Assembly: GCA_034231615.1 (NCBI GenBank)
Contig: CM067298.1
Coordinates: forward strand, 31,564,127-31,628,126
Origin: Meghimatium bilineatum
Lineage: Eukaryota; Mollusca; Gastropoda; Stylommatophora; Philomycidae
Length of the DNA stretch: 64,000 bases
Direction: 5' to 3'
The notes under the pieces were generated by a model. It saw only the letters and a program-made list of their open reading frames with translations. It was not told the origin of the DNA and searched no databases. Made by a program: the position numbers and the translations under genes. Within the stretch, counting starts at the first letter, position 1. Each line of letters opens with the position of its first letter. This document shows, one piece after another, positions 55,091-64,000 of this stretch.

Positions 55091-56640
55091 TATGGCCTTC
55101 TTGATTAGAAATTGGCTTCACAGCATGCGGGACATTCCTATAAGTACTCCACCCTCCGCTCCAGCAGCCATCTCAGTGTATGTAGACTCACCTGGTCAGG
55201 TGTTGATTGTGTGATCTTCGGGACTTTGCAAAAAATGTACTTTTCCTTCCCTCACCTCTAGATACTCTCATTTCTAACATTCTCTGTATTTGTACGTTCT
55301 CAGCCTCATTGACATCATCTTCATCTTGAAATGTATTTATTACTGCCTTCATTAAGTCTGCTTTATCTCTTCTCATCAATATGCTGTCTATCGCCGCATT
55401 GCCTGCCAATAAGTTGGCTCTCTCGTTTCCTCTGACCCCAGCATGACCAGGGCAGTATATCCATGTAATGCTCTGGACAACTGAGTTGTTCAATAAGTCC
55501 CACCATTCTTTTCTTAGCATGAACTTTTCTATTTTGCGCAGCATGCTTTGAGAGTCTGTGAGTATTACCTAGTGTGTTGATGTATCAGTTATCAACCAAT
55601 TAAGTGCTGCTGTAACTCCCTTTATCTCCATCCTCATGCTCGATGTTACAGTGGAATATGCTGAAGATTTATCAACCAATTTCACGCATTTTCTGTAGGC
55701 AACAAAACCCCAACCGCTTTTATTTGTGTTTCTGTTAATGGAGCCATCTGTGTATATAATTATGTCTTGTTTCGAGTGTAATTGGGCGAGTTCGTGCACT
55801 GTATCCTGAACCCTGACGTCCGTCCCTTTTTTGACACGCTTTATTTAGTTATATTATTACTTTAGTCAGTGATTTCTTCTCAGTGTGTACCTCCACCCAC
55901 TCACTGCCCTTTCCTATTTCTTCAAATACACATACTCTTCGCAGTGTGTCTTTGGCCTCTGCCATCCATGATCTGCCACGCTTGATTCGTTTTCCCTTTG
56001 ACTCATCTAGACATTGGTGTAATGGGTGGTGGTTGTATTCTGTCACTTTAAGGTATGACCTAACTTGTGCTACCTGATGTTGCACTCTAATGCTAGGGAG
56101 ATCAAGCAGGAATCTCATAGCAGAGATGGGTGTATCTCTAGTACACCCCAGTACCGCTCTCATTGCCTCATTTTGGACTTTTTCCAATCTATCGACTTGT
56201 GACAATGTTAGTAGGCCGAGGCCATAATCTATGACAGATTGCACCATCACTTGCAGAAGCAGAAAAAGTACCCATTGCTGCATCATATTTGTGACGTGTT
56301 TATTGACTCAGAGGCTTCTATCAAATATTATCCCAAGATATTTAAGACCCTGTTCTCTTTCAATGAATGAGCCCACACAACTAACAGCTGGCAGTGTTTC
56401 ATTGGCCTTGCTTTCGAGGAATTTATCACAGCGTTGTATGTTCTGCGCCATATCGACAATTGATCTAGTCCATTCTGTACACTGTCAGCGTTATCTGTTT
56501 TGTCCCTGCCCATGTTGTATAGTAGGATATCATCAGCGTATGTTAGAACTCTACAATTGCTGGAGGTTTGCAAGTGAGCAATTTTCATTTTATACACATT
56601 AAATAGATATCTTGCTTTTATCAATGCTAATTTTCATGCC
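55091..56640 (-). mobile_element. LINE-gamma copy, minus strand, with RNase H domain
   Basis: Reading right to left: SNCRVLTYADDILLYNMGRD (RT catalytic YADD, 56328-56624), SVIDYGLGLLTLSQVDRLEK, VQNEAMRAVLGCTRDTPISA and RIKRGRSWMAEAKDTLRR (55849-56286), then RNase H: DIIIYTDGSINRNTNKSGWG (55569-55799, with the first Asp), ILTDSQSMLRKIEKF and WIYCPGHAGVRGNERANLLA (55188-55544), and a [11 protein letters not shown] end. This is the most complete LINE-gamma copy here. Frame breaks lie near 55560, 55820 and 56310. It starts inside the RT. Confidence 0.9.
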
Positions 56641-56667
56641 ATATCTCCGACTAATATCTTCCAACTT

Positions 56668-56890
56668 GGGGGCCGCGTAGCGCAGTGGTTAGTACAATGG
56701 ATTTGCACATGAGTGGTCCTTGGTTCATTTCCCAGTTGAGACGCAATGGCTCCTGCATCGACCCAGCCTTAATTGGGTACCAGATTAATCCGGGAAGTAA
56801 AGACTGTGAGGGAAAGGAGATGGCTATCGCCCTCATATAGCAGAGCCACTGAAATGTAAGATCGCTAGCATCTCACACACACTCCTACGG
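56668..56890 (+). repeat. tRNA-derived SINE
   Basis: The head has box A TAGCGCAGTGGTTAGTACAA and box B-like GGTTCATTTCCC about 35 bp apart. The body includes GCATCGACCCAGCC and AATTGGGTACCAGATTAATC. The clearest pol III-type SINE in the window. Confidence 0.8.
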
Positions 56891-57547
56891 CATTAATACA
56901 TGCTCTGTGTTAACTTTCCTTTTTTCCCACTTCCAACTTTGAGGTGAGTTCTTTTGAGATGAGTTCTCTACAGTACAGTACAGTTCAGATTCAGAACCAG
57001 TCAAGTGATCGATATGATCCGCATAACGCAAGTTACAAAGGGGTCTACCGCCAATAGTTATTGATGTCTGAAGATCTTGTGATTCCTCATGCATTATACC
57101 TATATAGGCTATTCAAGATACATGTTAAAGCGTACCGTATAAATAATGTAACATTGACACGCTCCTATATCCGCTTTGAATGTCACCAATGTTATTATTT
57201 ATGAAAATAATACTACTTGCATCTTCATACAACGCTTTAATATCTTTTATGATATTAAACATGAGGAATATAATTGAGAAATGTAAAGAATACAGCTTAG
57301 ATCTATATATGTGTGTCATAGACTACACCAAGGTATATGATTGTGTTAAACAACTCCAGCTAAGATTAATCATGGGAAACATAGGCTTCCCCAAACATCT
57401 AATACATCTTATTGAAACACTGTATCACGAACAACAAGCAGCAGTTAGAGTGAAGGGTGAAATATTTAAATGGTTCGCTGTTCAAAGTGGAGTGAGACAG
57501 AGGTACCATCTATCCCCTTATCTTCTTAACAGAGGCCTATATGCAGA

Positions 57548-59018
57548 TCAATACAATGTAACTGCGTGAAACGTACCAACAATTAGACGGTAAATTCTTC
57601 TTATTTACGGTCACTGCGCTATAAGTAGCACACTGTTTTCATGTTTAAGCAGACGACGTCACGTAGTTAAGCGAGAAAACCAATCACCGCGACGCGTACA
57701 GTGACGCCACTTAATCACAACCGCATTCATTGCTCAAACATCACCCCTGAAGAATCTCGCGCATTGGCACATCTTCGTCGCCGTGATGATATTGTCATCA
57801 AACCAGGTGGGGCCGTTGTGGTGTGGCGTAAGGACCTTTACCTCCAGGAAAGCCACCAACAACTCTCCAACCCTTCTTTCTACACTGCACGCACATCTGA
57901 CTCGACTGTAACTAACCAGAAGGTTGTTAACACTACTGTGAAACCCCTTATCCTTAACAACCACCTTCCTACCACTGCCACGGCTCTTTGCATCTATCAA
58001 AGCTGTTTAGACAAACCTGTTTTCTATATGCTGCCTAAAATCCATAAGGCATCGAATCCCGGTAGACTATTGTCTCTGCTTGTCCCACTGAGCGCATCTC
58101 CGACTTCCTTGACAGCATTTCCCAGCCCTTAGTCGAACAACTGCCTTCATTCTTGAAAGACACTAAGCATGCTCTAGCCATTTTTTCTTCCGCCCAGTTG
58201 TCTTCTGACCGTACCTATCGCCTGTTCTTACTTGATGTCTGTTCTTTGTAAACTTCTATTCCCCATGCAGATGGTCTCAAGGCTCTACAGTTCTTTCTTG
58301 ACAAGAGTCCCCACCCCTCTGTATCCACTTCTACTCTTATCCGCATTGCTGAACTGGTGCTTACGCTCAACTCTTTTGAATTTGATTGGCACTTTTTCGA
58401 TCAGATCAGTGGCGTTGCCCCTGTCTCCCGCCGAAGACGGATGTGTCGGACCACTGGCTCAAATAAAACGGCGACACAACAAATTTACATTCTCTTGACT
58501 ACATCCTGCTGGAAATCTAGAATGTATCATGGTCCTGCTACAAGAGAGATCCAGCAGGAGCTTGAGAATGAACTCTGAAGAAAAAGAAGAAGTGGCGTTG
58601 CCATGGGAACCAAAATGGGACCTAGCTATGCGTATCTGTTTATGGGACATCTTGAACATCTAGTTTGGTCTACCTATAATGGCCCGTTCCCATCTATTTT
58701 CCATAGATCCGTTGACGATGGGATAGGTATCACCGACATGTCCGAAGTGGAATTGTCTATTTTCATCAACTTCATCGGCAGTTTCAATCCTGCTATTCAA
58801 TTTACATCTAATACGTTTGTTTGTTGTGATAATTTTTCCATTCGTCTTTTGATGTTTTGTTTGTATCTTGATAAAGACCTTTCGGTTGAAACGCTGAATA
58901 TGATTTGTGTATTGTAATTTGTATATTTTCTTGTGTGCGCATCATTACCCACTAGTTTTAGTTATAGTCTGTCGTGTCTGATTGAAGCGATTATATAAAC
59001 CTGTGTTTTACGTAAGCA
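57548..59018 (+). mobile_element. Penelope-like element (RT), nested and SINE-interrupted
   Basis: RT frame: ITPEESRALAHLRRRDDIVI, VVWRKDLYLQESHQQLSNPS, the Penelope-type FYMLPKIHKASNPGR, RISDFLDSI-like, [19 protein letters not shown], then after the [24 protein letters not shown] and FHRSVDDGIGI (DD catalytic pair), FIGSFNPAIQFTSNT. The C-terminal GIY-YIG part is deleted. The RT joins directly to a 3' end with GACCTTTCGGTTGAAACGCT. It has a frameshift near 58085. It sits between TATATGCAGA duplications in a LINE. Confidence 0.9.
58420..58590 (+). repeat. SINE-B full-length copy nested in the Penelope-like element
   Basis: CGCCGAAGACGGATGTGTCG, CCACTGGCTCAAATAAAACG, TGACTACATCCTGCTGGAAA, GAGATCCAGCAGGAGCTTGA and a GAAGAAAAAGAAGA tail. 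AGTGGCGTTGCC flanks it (58408-58419, 58591-58602), which splits the conserved [10 protein letters not shown] coding motif. Confidence 0.95.
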
Positions 59019-59577
59019 TATATGCAGAGAATGTAATGAAAAATGTAAGAAAAGAACTAGAGGAAAATGAATTTCATCCAATAAATATTGGTGAGTACAC
59101 GATTCTAGAAATAAGATATGCAGATTACACAGTCATCCTTACTACACATCCCGAGGGACTGAAACAGCTAATCACAACAAAGAAATACGGGAGATCCACA
59201 ATCTATATCCAAACGCACAGAAAACATAAATTATGACAACAGATAAAACAAAGATCAAACTAATAGACAATATAGAATTATAATGTGTAAACAATTTCGA
59301 GTATCTGGGAGCAAATAGAAACAGTTCTGGAGATTGTTCAGTCGAGATAATAAAACTCGCAACTGCAACACTCAAATTAACACAAATGAAAAAGATATGG
59401 CAAAGTAGTAATAACGACACTAAAGCAACTTTTAAAATCATGTGTTTTTCCAGTGGCAACATATGGATTCGAGACTTGGACTTTAAAAACTACACTATCC
59501 AAAAGAATACATTCATTAGACTTGTAGTGTTACAGAAGTATCCTACGAATATCTTGGACAGAGAAATAAAAAGAACA

Positions 59578-59800
59578 TTAAAGTTTTGAAATTACTGAAA
59601 CTAAATGAAGGGTGGCTTCTAATGCGTTCAGAGTATCCACGACGAAGACAACGTTCTGGAAAGAATATGTTACTTGGTATATCTGATGTCTCAGTATCTG
59701 CCACACACCTTGGTGCCATACACAATCAAATGTCTTTGTGAAATTAATGAAATTATGATGCAAAGCACTTTGATGTTTAAAGTGCTTTGCTTCAACATTT
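59578..59800 (-). mobile_element. LINE RT N-terminal fragment
   Basis: HNFINFTKTFDCVWHQGVWQ then ILRHQIYQV, the F.DF.KAFD.V.H..L motif of LINE reverse transcriptases, opposite in orientation to its neighbours. Confidence 0.65.
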
Positions 59801-59879
59801 TGACATTTTCTGGTTGACCATCATTCTTCTGCGCCCTCCAAAATGTTCACTTCTAGCAACACCACATTTCAAACCCTCA

Positions 59880-60475
59880 TCTTAAGCAGACAAGAGAGGG
59901 AAGTCGTGAATGGGACGTGCTGAGGATATCATACAAAGCGTGTTGTGATTGCAAGATGTGGCAGCAGGTGCAGGGTGGATAAGTCACCCCATAGATTTCG
60001 AAGCTTGTTTGAGAGTAGTAATATCACATAGCAGGGAATGAGGTCCCACAGCTGTGGAGAAAGAAGTACATATTTTGGTCATTGAGAATACCAAAGAGGG
60101 CGATGTGAGTATATACCTCGATGGATCTGTGATTAGACATGTTCGCAGAGCTTGGGCCTCACAGTTCAGTGCACAAGTAAAACAATCAGGGAGGAGAGTG
60201 GTACCTGTGCGGTTACTACGAGTTGTATGACCATGGAGACTATAGCGGTGACCAGGGCATTTGAGTGGGTATGCACACAGAAGATAACGCAGGTCTGCAT
60301 CTTGAGTGACTATATGAGTATGATTAGGAAGGTACAAGTGGGTCTCGTTCGCGAACGGTCGAATGAGGTCTTGAGAAAGGCGAGGCTGAAAGTGGTTACA
60401 TTTATTTTCGTGCCGGGATATGTAGTGTTCGAGGCAATGAAAGAGCAGATCAACTGACGTCATGCTTGATTGTGG
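59880..60475 (+). mobile_element. LINE RNase H fragment
   Basis: DVSIYLDGSVIRHVRRAW, VQCTSKTIREESGTCAVTTS, METIAVTRAFEWVCTQKITQ, VCILSDYMSMIRKVQVG and TFIFVPGYVVFEAMKEQ are RNase H motifs (TDGS.., E in METIAV.RA, SDS.SM, PGH.GV) in two frames. The Asp-Gly is kept as LDGS; the final PGHAG is changed to PGYVV. Confidence 0.8.
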
Positions 60476-60599
60476 CGCAGGGCGATGGCGCAATGGATTG
60501 AGCTGACGTTCTGAACTTCTTAAGAGATATAGCCGCGAGAGTGAGACTAGTGTGAATGATGATTCCTTTTCAATGTCCAGGATTAAAGACCAGGGTTAA

Positions 60600-60887
60600 A
60601 AATGTGTCATGTTTTTAATAAAGAAAAATCATGCAGCTAACGGATTTGAAGCACGTCTGCTTAGATGTCACCCAATCGAATCGCAACGTGAATCAACACG
60701 TATTCCACCACACTGCATCCTCGTTTTTAAAGAACCAAGCCTGTTCTTCTGCTAATAATTCCTCTGATTTAGCATGCATTCTGTTACGAATGATTTTTAG
60801 AATAGCTGCACCTTGTTAGTATGGGTGATTAGACTAATAGTTCAATTTTGGTACATTTTGAAGTTGTCTAGCTCTTGTTATGTTATG
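60600..60887. other. Spacer without recognisable feature
   Basis: A short GTTATGTTATGTTATGTTCC run occurs at 60877-60895. Nothing else assigned. Confidence 0.4.
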
Positions 60888-61511
60888 TTATGTTCCTCCA
60901 GGGCCATAGGCGGCACATAGGGCAGAAACCATAGCCTTCCATTTCTGTCTTTGTGTTGCCAGGTCTTTCAATTGTTGCGTGTTGTTTATGTTCATTGACA
61001 TGCCTTCTCTATTAATGGTTCTTCGTAGAGTTTCTCTAGGTCTCCCTCTTCTTCTTACTCCAGGTGGCACCCAATATAGTGACTGCTGGGGAATTCTTAG
61101 GCTGTTCATTCTGAGAACATGGCCGATGTAAGTCCAACGGCTTTGTCTAATGAAGGAAGATATATAGGTTTGTTTACTTTCCTCTCTTATAGTAGTGTTA
61201 GATTTAAAGTCACTCCACTTAACGTTCAGAATGGTACTTAGGCATTTGTTTTCAAAGGAGTCGAGACTTTTATCTGTGGCTTTCTAACTTTCGCACCCAT
61301 ATGATAGAATAGGGATGATGTTGGAGTTAAACAACTTGAGTTTTTTGGTGTTTCTTAGTGTGTTTGACGTCCAGATGTTGCGTAGTTTATTGAAAGCATC
61401 CGCTGCAAGGGCAATACGGAAATAATCATTGGCACTAAAGATATGTAGATTGATCTCTACTGAAATAATGATTTTACTTTTCCAAATCATAGGCCTATTC
61501 AGCCGTGCCAT
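60888..61511 (-). mobile_element. LINE C-terminal fragment
   Basis: Upstream frame (61284-61511): ALAADAFNKLRNIWTSNTLR, LFNSNIIPILSYGCES. Downstream frame (60888-61109): [54 protein letters not shown]. The SILLYG.E and P.G.R.RGRP..TWRR motifs place it after the RT of a LINE. A stop lies between the frames. Confidence 0.85.
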
Positions 61512-61988
61512 GGCAGTATCTTGATCTCATTTCTCGAATTGCCAACGCGGCAATGTAACTTAACAGTTGTGCGAATGCGTCTAAGTGCTAAATAAACTAG
61601 TGCACGGAGAGCTCTCGTGTCATGTCTGATCAATAAAGGAAATTTCCGGATATAAGAATTTGGGAGTCTCCAAAACTTGTGATACATCAAAACACCGTTT
61701 GCTCTATTGTAGTGTACCTGTCTCGCCTTAGAACGGCTACCTTTTTTCATTAGAAGACGAAACATATTTTAAGGGTTTATCAAGATTTGAGAAAGGTACA
61801 TAAAACAATGATGCAAATTTTCTTGTATGTCTAGTGACATAATTAAGCTCTAAACATGGAATATTAAAAACAATCATCAATGCGAGATGAGATAGCTCGA
61901 GAGTGATCTTGTGATAAATTGACTCTGACTCTGTGAGATACTTCTGTGATAGGATGACAGATTGACTCCGATGAGATAGTCCGAGAGT

Positions 61989-62154
61989 CAGGGCCGGCCT
62001 TAGGCCACTGCAACCTATGCGGCCGCAGTGGGCCCCGCGCTAATTTATTTTCTAATACAAAATCTTAATTTTCACTTATTATCCTTATCCTTACCCAGAC
62101 TGGGCCCGCGCAATCCGTTTCGCATAGGGCCTCGCAATTGTTGGGGCGGGCCTG
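61989..62154. mobile_element. hAT MITE with exact 8-bp target duplication
   Basis: 166 bp, GC-rich against AT-rich flanks. Ends CAGGGCCGGCC and rc CAGGCCCGCCC (9/11). CCGAGAGT occurs directly before (61981-61988) and after (62155-62162). Imperfect internal complementarity (ACCTATGCGGCC... / ..CGCATAGGGCC) suggests a foldback. Non-coding. Confidence 0.93.
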
Positions 62155-62445
62155 CCGAGAGTGATATACTATACTAATATACTCAGTATACTGATAGGGA
62201 TAGTGATAGTCATAGACCTGTGTCGTGTGTGTGACTAGTCTACCTTATTTGTTTCATAACGGACCATGTAATCATTGTAATGTCATGTTGAGCCAAAAAT
62301 GACCTTCAGTTATTGAATAACGATAGGCCCTATATTATAACAATTTACAATGTAACAATATATATCCAGCAAATAAGCTCTTGTGGCTGATCTCACAACA
62401 AATTAAATCTAACCTAAATAATTTAATTACTAGGTTAATTAGCTG

Positions 62446-62730
62446 TTGAATACCTTGCACACTGATATGATCAAGGTGAATGGGGTGCAAATATGGTCTT
62501 GCATTCCTCTCGTGCGGACTCACGGTAAGCAGATAATCAAGATCCTAAAAGTACCTCCTCATGATGCACCCCGAAAACTGATTGTTTCAAAGCTCATGTA
62601 TCCTAAGGACATAAAAGGTGGTCATGGAATGGTCTTCCTACATGAGAAACAGCTCGCTGACTTCAAAGCACCTCGTCGGAGGAAAGACAAGCGATGGGTG
62701 ATCCAGGCAAACTATCAGCTCATCTCGTGA
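62446..62730 (+). CDS. Unidentified 94-codon open frame
   Basis: The frame begins MNTLHTDMIKVNGVQIWSC and includes KQIIKILKVPPHDAPRKLIV, then KLMYPKDIKGGHGMVFLHEK and RRRKDKRWVIQANYQL. Lysine/arginine-rich, no signal peptide or membrane segment, and GC content above the flanks. I recognise no domain. The abrupt composition change makes a fragment of a mobile element or an exon-like remnant more likely than an intact host gene. Directly followed by repeat R1. Confidence 0.3.
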   Translation: MNTLHTDMIKVNGVQIWSCIPLVRTHGKQIIKILKVPPHDAPRKLIVSKLMYPKDIKGGHGMVFLHEKQLADFKAPRRRKDKRWVIQANYQLIS

Positions 62731-62734
62731 CATA

Positions 62735-62861
62735 TACCCCCTCTGAGTAGAAGGCTCCTTCAATACGCATTGCACTAAGCTGAAAGCTAAAACCTCCTGA
62801 GTATGAAAGAAAGCTAGGAGAAACCTCCCCACTGCACATAGGAAGTAAGAAGTAAGAACCT
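62735..62861 (+). repeat. Interspersed repeat R1 (copy 2)
   Basis: Inverse match to 1979-2130 through CCTCTGAGTA, CTCCTTCAATA, GCATTGCACTAAGCTGAAAG, GTATGA.AGAAAGCT and CACATAGGAAGTAAGA. Abuts SINE-A at its right end. Confidence 0.65.
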
Positions 62862-63072
62862 GTGTGTTGCTAGGGTCCAAAAGGGGAGTAAAGAATTGCA
62901 AAACAGTTTATCTTACATGAGTGTCATAAGAAGGAACTAAGGGGTTTTAGGGTGAAACTGGCTGTCCCATCCCATATATTGTCAAGTGACACAGAAGCCA
63001 TGCTGGTCAGATATGTCAGGTCAAAAGTAGCAGATATCGCAGTTTGGCTGTAAACCATGACACAACACATTT
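62862..63072 (+). repeat. SINE-A copy, 3' truncated
   Basis: GTGTGTTGCTAGGGTCCAAA, AGTAAAGAATTGCAAAACAG, GGCTGTCCCATCCCATATA, GCAGATATCGCAG and CTGTAAACCATGACACAACA. The terminal hairpin part is missing. Confidence 0.85.
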
Positions 63073-63890
63073 GAGACCAATTGAAACACTGTAAGCAGTA
63101 ATAGCACCCCTATTATCAACTCTTTTAACAACCAGCACATGTCCACTTTTGATGACTTGGGGACTAAAACCTGACTTCAAGAGACAGAACTGAAAGTGAA
63201 GCTGTGGGGCAACCTTGAGGACACACTGATGAGTGAATCCATGTAGGCAGCCCTCCTGCCTATATAAATTTCTGAACATAGGAAAACTGATTATAGAAGA
63301 AGAATATCACTAGTAAATGAATAAAATTATATCCCCAAGTCACCTGCCAATGTGAATGGAAATACTGTTTAGTGATAGCACCTTCATTTGTTGCAACTAT
63401 TTGTAAGATTTGAGGAAAATGTTTTGGTCATAACAGTCAAATTGAGTGCTGGGTACAGAGTCCACACATCATTTTTACACATATATTCTTACTTTGAACA
63501 TGCCCTTGGTATTAATTGTAATTAATATTGTCTGTTTTATCACATTTGTCAGATAAATCAATTACAAGCTCTGTAACTAGTGTATATGTGTGCTTGCATG
63601 CGCATGTGCATATATATGTAGTAAATAAAACTATTAAACTATCAATTTTTTTACATGCGTTATTATAGTACCATTGTTGTTTCTGATAAAGGTATTAGAG
63701 CGGAACTTTGATTTGTATTGTTCTTATTCTTTACTATCACTACGCCCATTTTCGTATCAGTAGTATTATTTAATATTTCAGTAACACATCCATAATATTT
63801 ATTCACTTAATAAATATTGTATTCATTAATATTCAAGAATACATTTAAATCAATTTTGCCTGCTGGATCCTTGCATATTCATTCACAGCC
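63073..63890. other. Spacer upstream of the TRIM-like exon
   Basis: AT-rich. A short ATATATGTGTGCTTGCATGC segment lies near 63585-63615. No gene or assigned repeat. Confidence 0.4.
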
Positions 63891-63893
63891 ACC

Positions 63894-64000
63894 ATGGACT
63901 CAGAGCAAATTGTAAAGCTCCGTGAGCGTCTGCTACAGTGTGCAGTTTGTATGGATGAGTATAGAGATCCACGATTGCTTCCATGCCACCATACTATGTG
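63894..64000 (+). CDS. TRIM/RING-type E3 ligase, first coding exon (partial)
   Basis: ATG at 63894 in a strong GCCACCATGG context, preceded by an acceptor-like TTCACAG, so a 5' UTR intron probably ends at 63888. The 35 codons read MDSEQIVKLRERLLQCAVCM then DEYRDPRLLPCHHTM. The C-x2-C and C-x-H spacing with DPR.LPC.HT is the start of a C3HC4 RING finger as found in TRIM proteins (TRIM2/3/56-like in many invertebrates). RING proteins of this class transfer ubiquitin with an E2 partner. B-box, coiled coil and C-terminal domain would lie to the right of the window, so the subfamily cannot be told. Confidence 0.88.
   Translation, partial: MDSEQIVKLRERLLQCAVCMDEYRDPRLLPCHHTM

Larger units (their letters stand above)
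57170..59590 (+). mobile_element. LINE-beta copy interrupted by a Penelope-like element
   Basis: The left part (57180-57547): MRNIIEKCKEYSLDLYMCVI, DYTKVYDCVKQLQLRLIMGN, FPKHLIHLIETLYHEQQAAV and GVRQRYHLSPYLLN. The right part (59019-59590) resumes IYAENVMKNVRKELEEN, EYTILEIRYADYTVIL (YADD changed to YADY), NNFEYLGANRNSSGD, TQMKKIWQSSN. TATATGCAGA is duplicated at 57538-57547 and 59019-59028. Confidence 0.85.

Noticed and set aside
56668-56740. True tRNA gene
   Set aside because: Box A and B motifs are present but the stems do not form a cloverleaf and a SINE body follows; interpreted as a SINE.
60470-60545. tRNA-derived SINE head (GGCGATGGCGCAATGGATTG)
   Set aside because: A box A-like word occurs but no box B could be placed at the right distance.

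Overview
This is a stretch of an AT-rich animal nuclear genome. Genes are split by spliceosomal introns with GT/AG borders and branch/polypyrimidine-like acceptors, and most of the window consists of interspersed repeats. The repeat mix (RTE-like and RNase H-bearing LINEs, Penelope-like elements, mariner, piggyBac, hAT and TA-target MITEs, several SINEs) and the presence of an Ldh2-type malate/lactate dehydrogenase suggest an invertebrate. My guess is a lophotrochozoan, plausibly a mollusc, but no species-diagnostic sequence was seen.

Three host genes are recognisable. (1) The 5' half of BUB3, the WD-repeat mitotic-checkpoint protein, lies on the minus strand from about 3506 to the left edge (four exons). 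(2) A complete Ldh2-family NAD(P)-dependent oxidoreductase lies on the plus strand from 17917 to 52075. Its twelve exons join in frame into 363 codons. Its introns total about 33 kb and are swollen with transposons. (3) The first coding exon of a TRIM/RING-type protein starts at 63894 and runs off the right edge. I see no functional link between the three genes.

Everything between is repeat sequence. 3.5-17.9 kb: SINEs, a TA-repeat tract, a 315-bp perfect palindrome at 7445-7759, and a LINE with a 453-codon open frame that landed inside an older LINE (11-bp target duplication). 17.9-52 kb (Ldh2 introns): many SINE-A/SINE-B copies, LINE fragments, two hAT MITEs, a hAT-like MITE nested in a SINE, TA-target MITEs, a scrambled Penelope-like element with a GIY-YIG region, a 1.6-kb TA-flanked inverted-repeat transposon carrying a 24-bp minisatellite, a piggyBac remnant, a 15-copy 32-bp minisatellite and a dead mariner. 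52-64 kb: LINEs in both orientations, a Penelope-like element inserted in a LINE and itself interrupted by a SINE, a tRNA-derived SINE, and a hAT MITE with exact 8-bp target duplications.

The most unusual material is: the SINE-A / A-short / SINE-B family, which shares a 3' half and a conserved terminal hairpin; the inverted-repeat transposon with an internal coding-frame minisatellite; the long perfect palindrome; and several nested insertions whose target duplications give relative ages. Family assignments rest on reading translated motifs by eye. No database search was possible.
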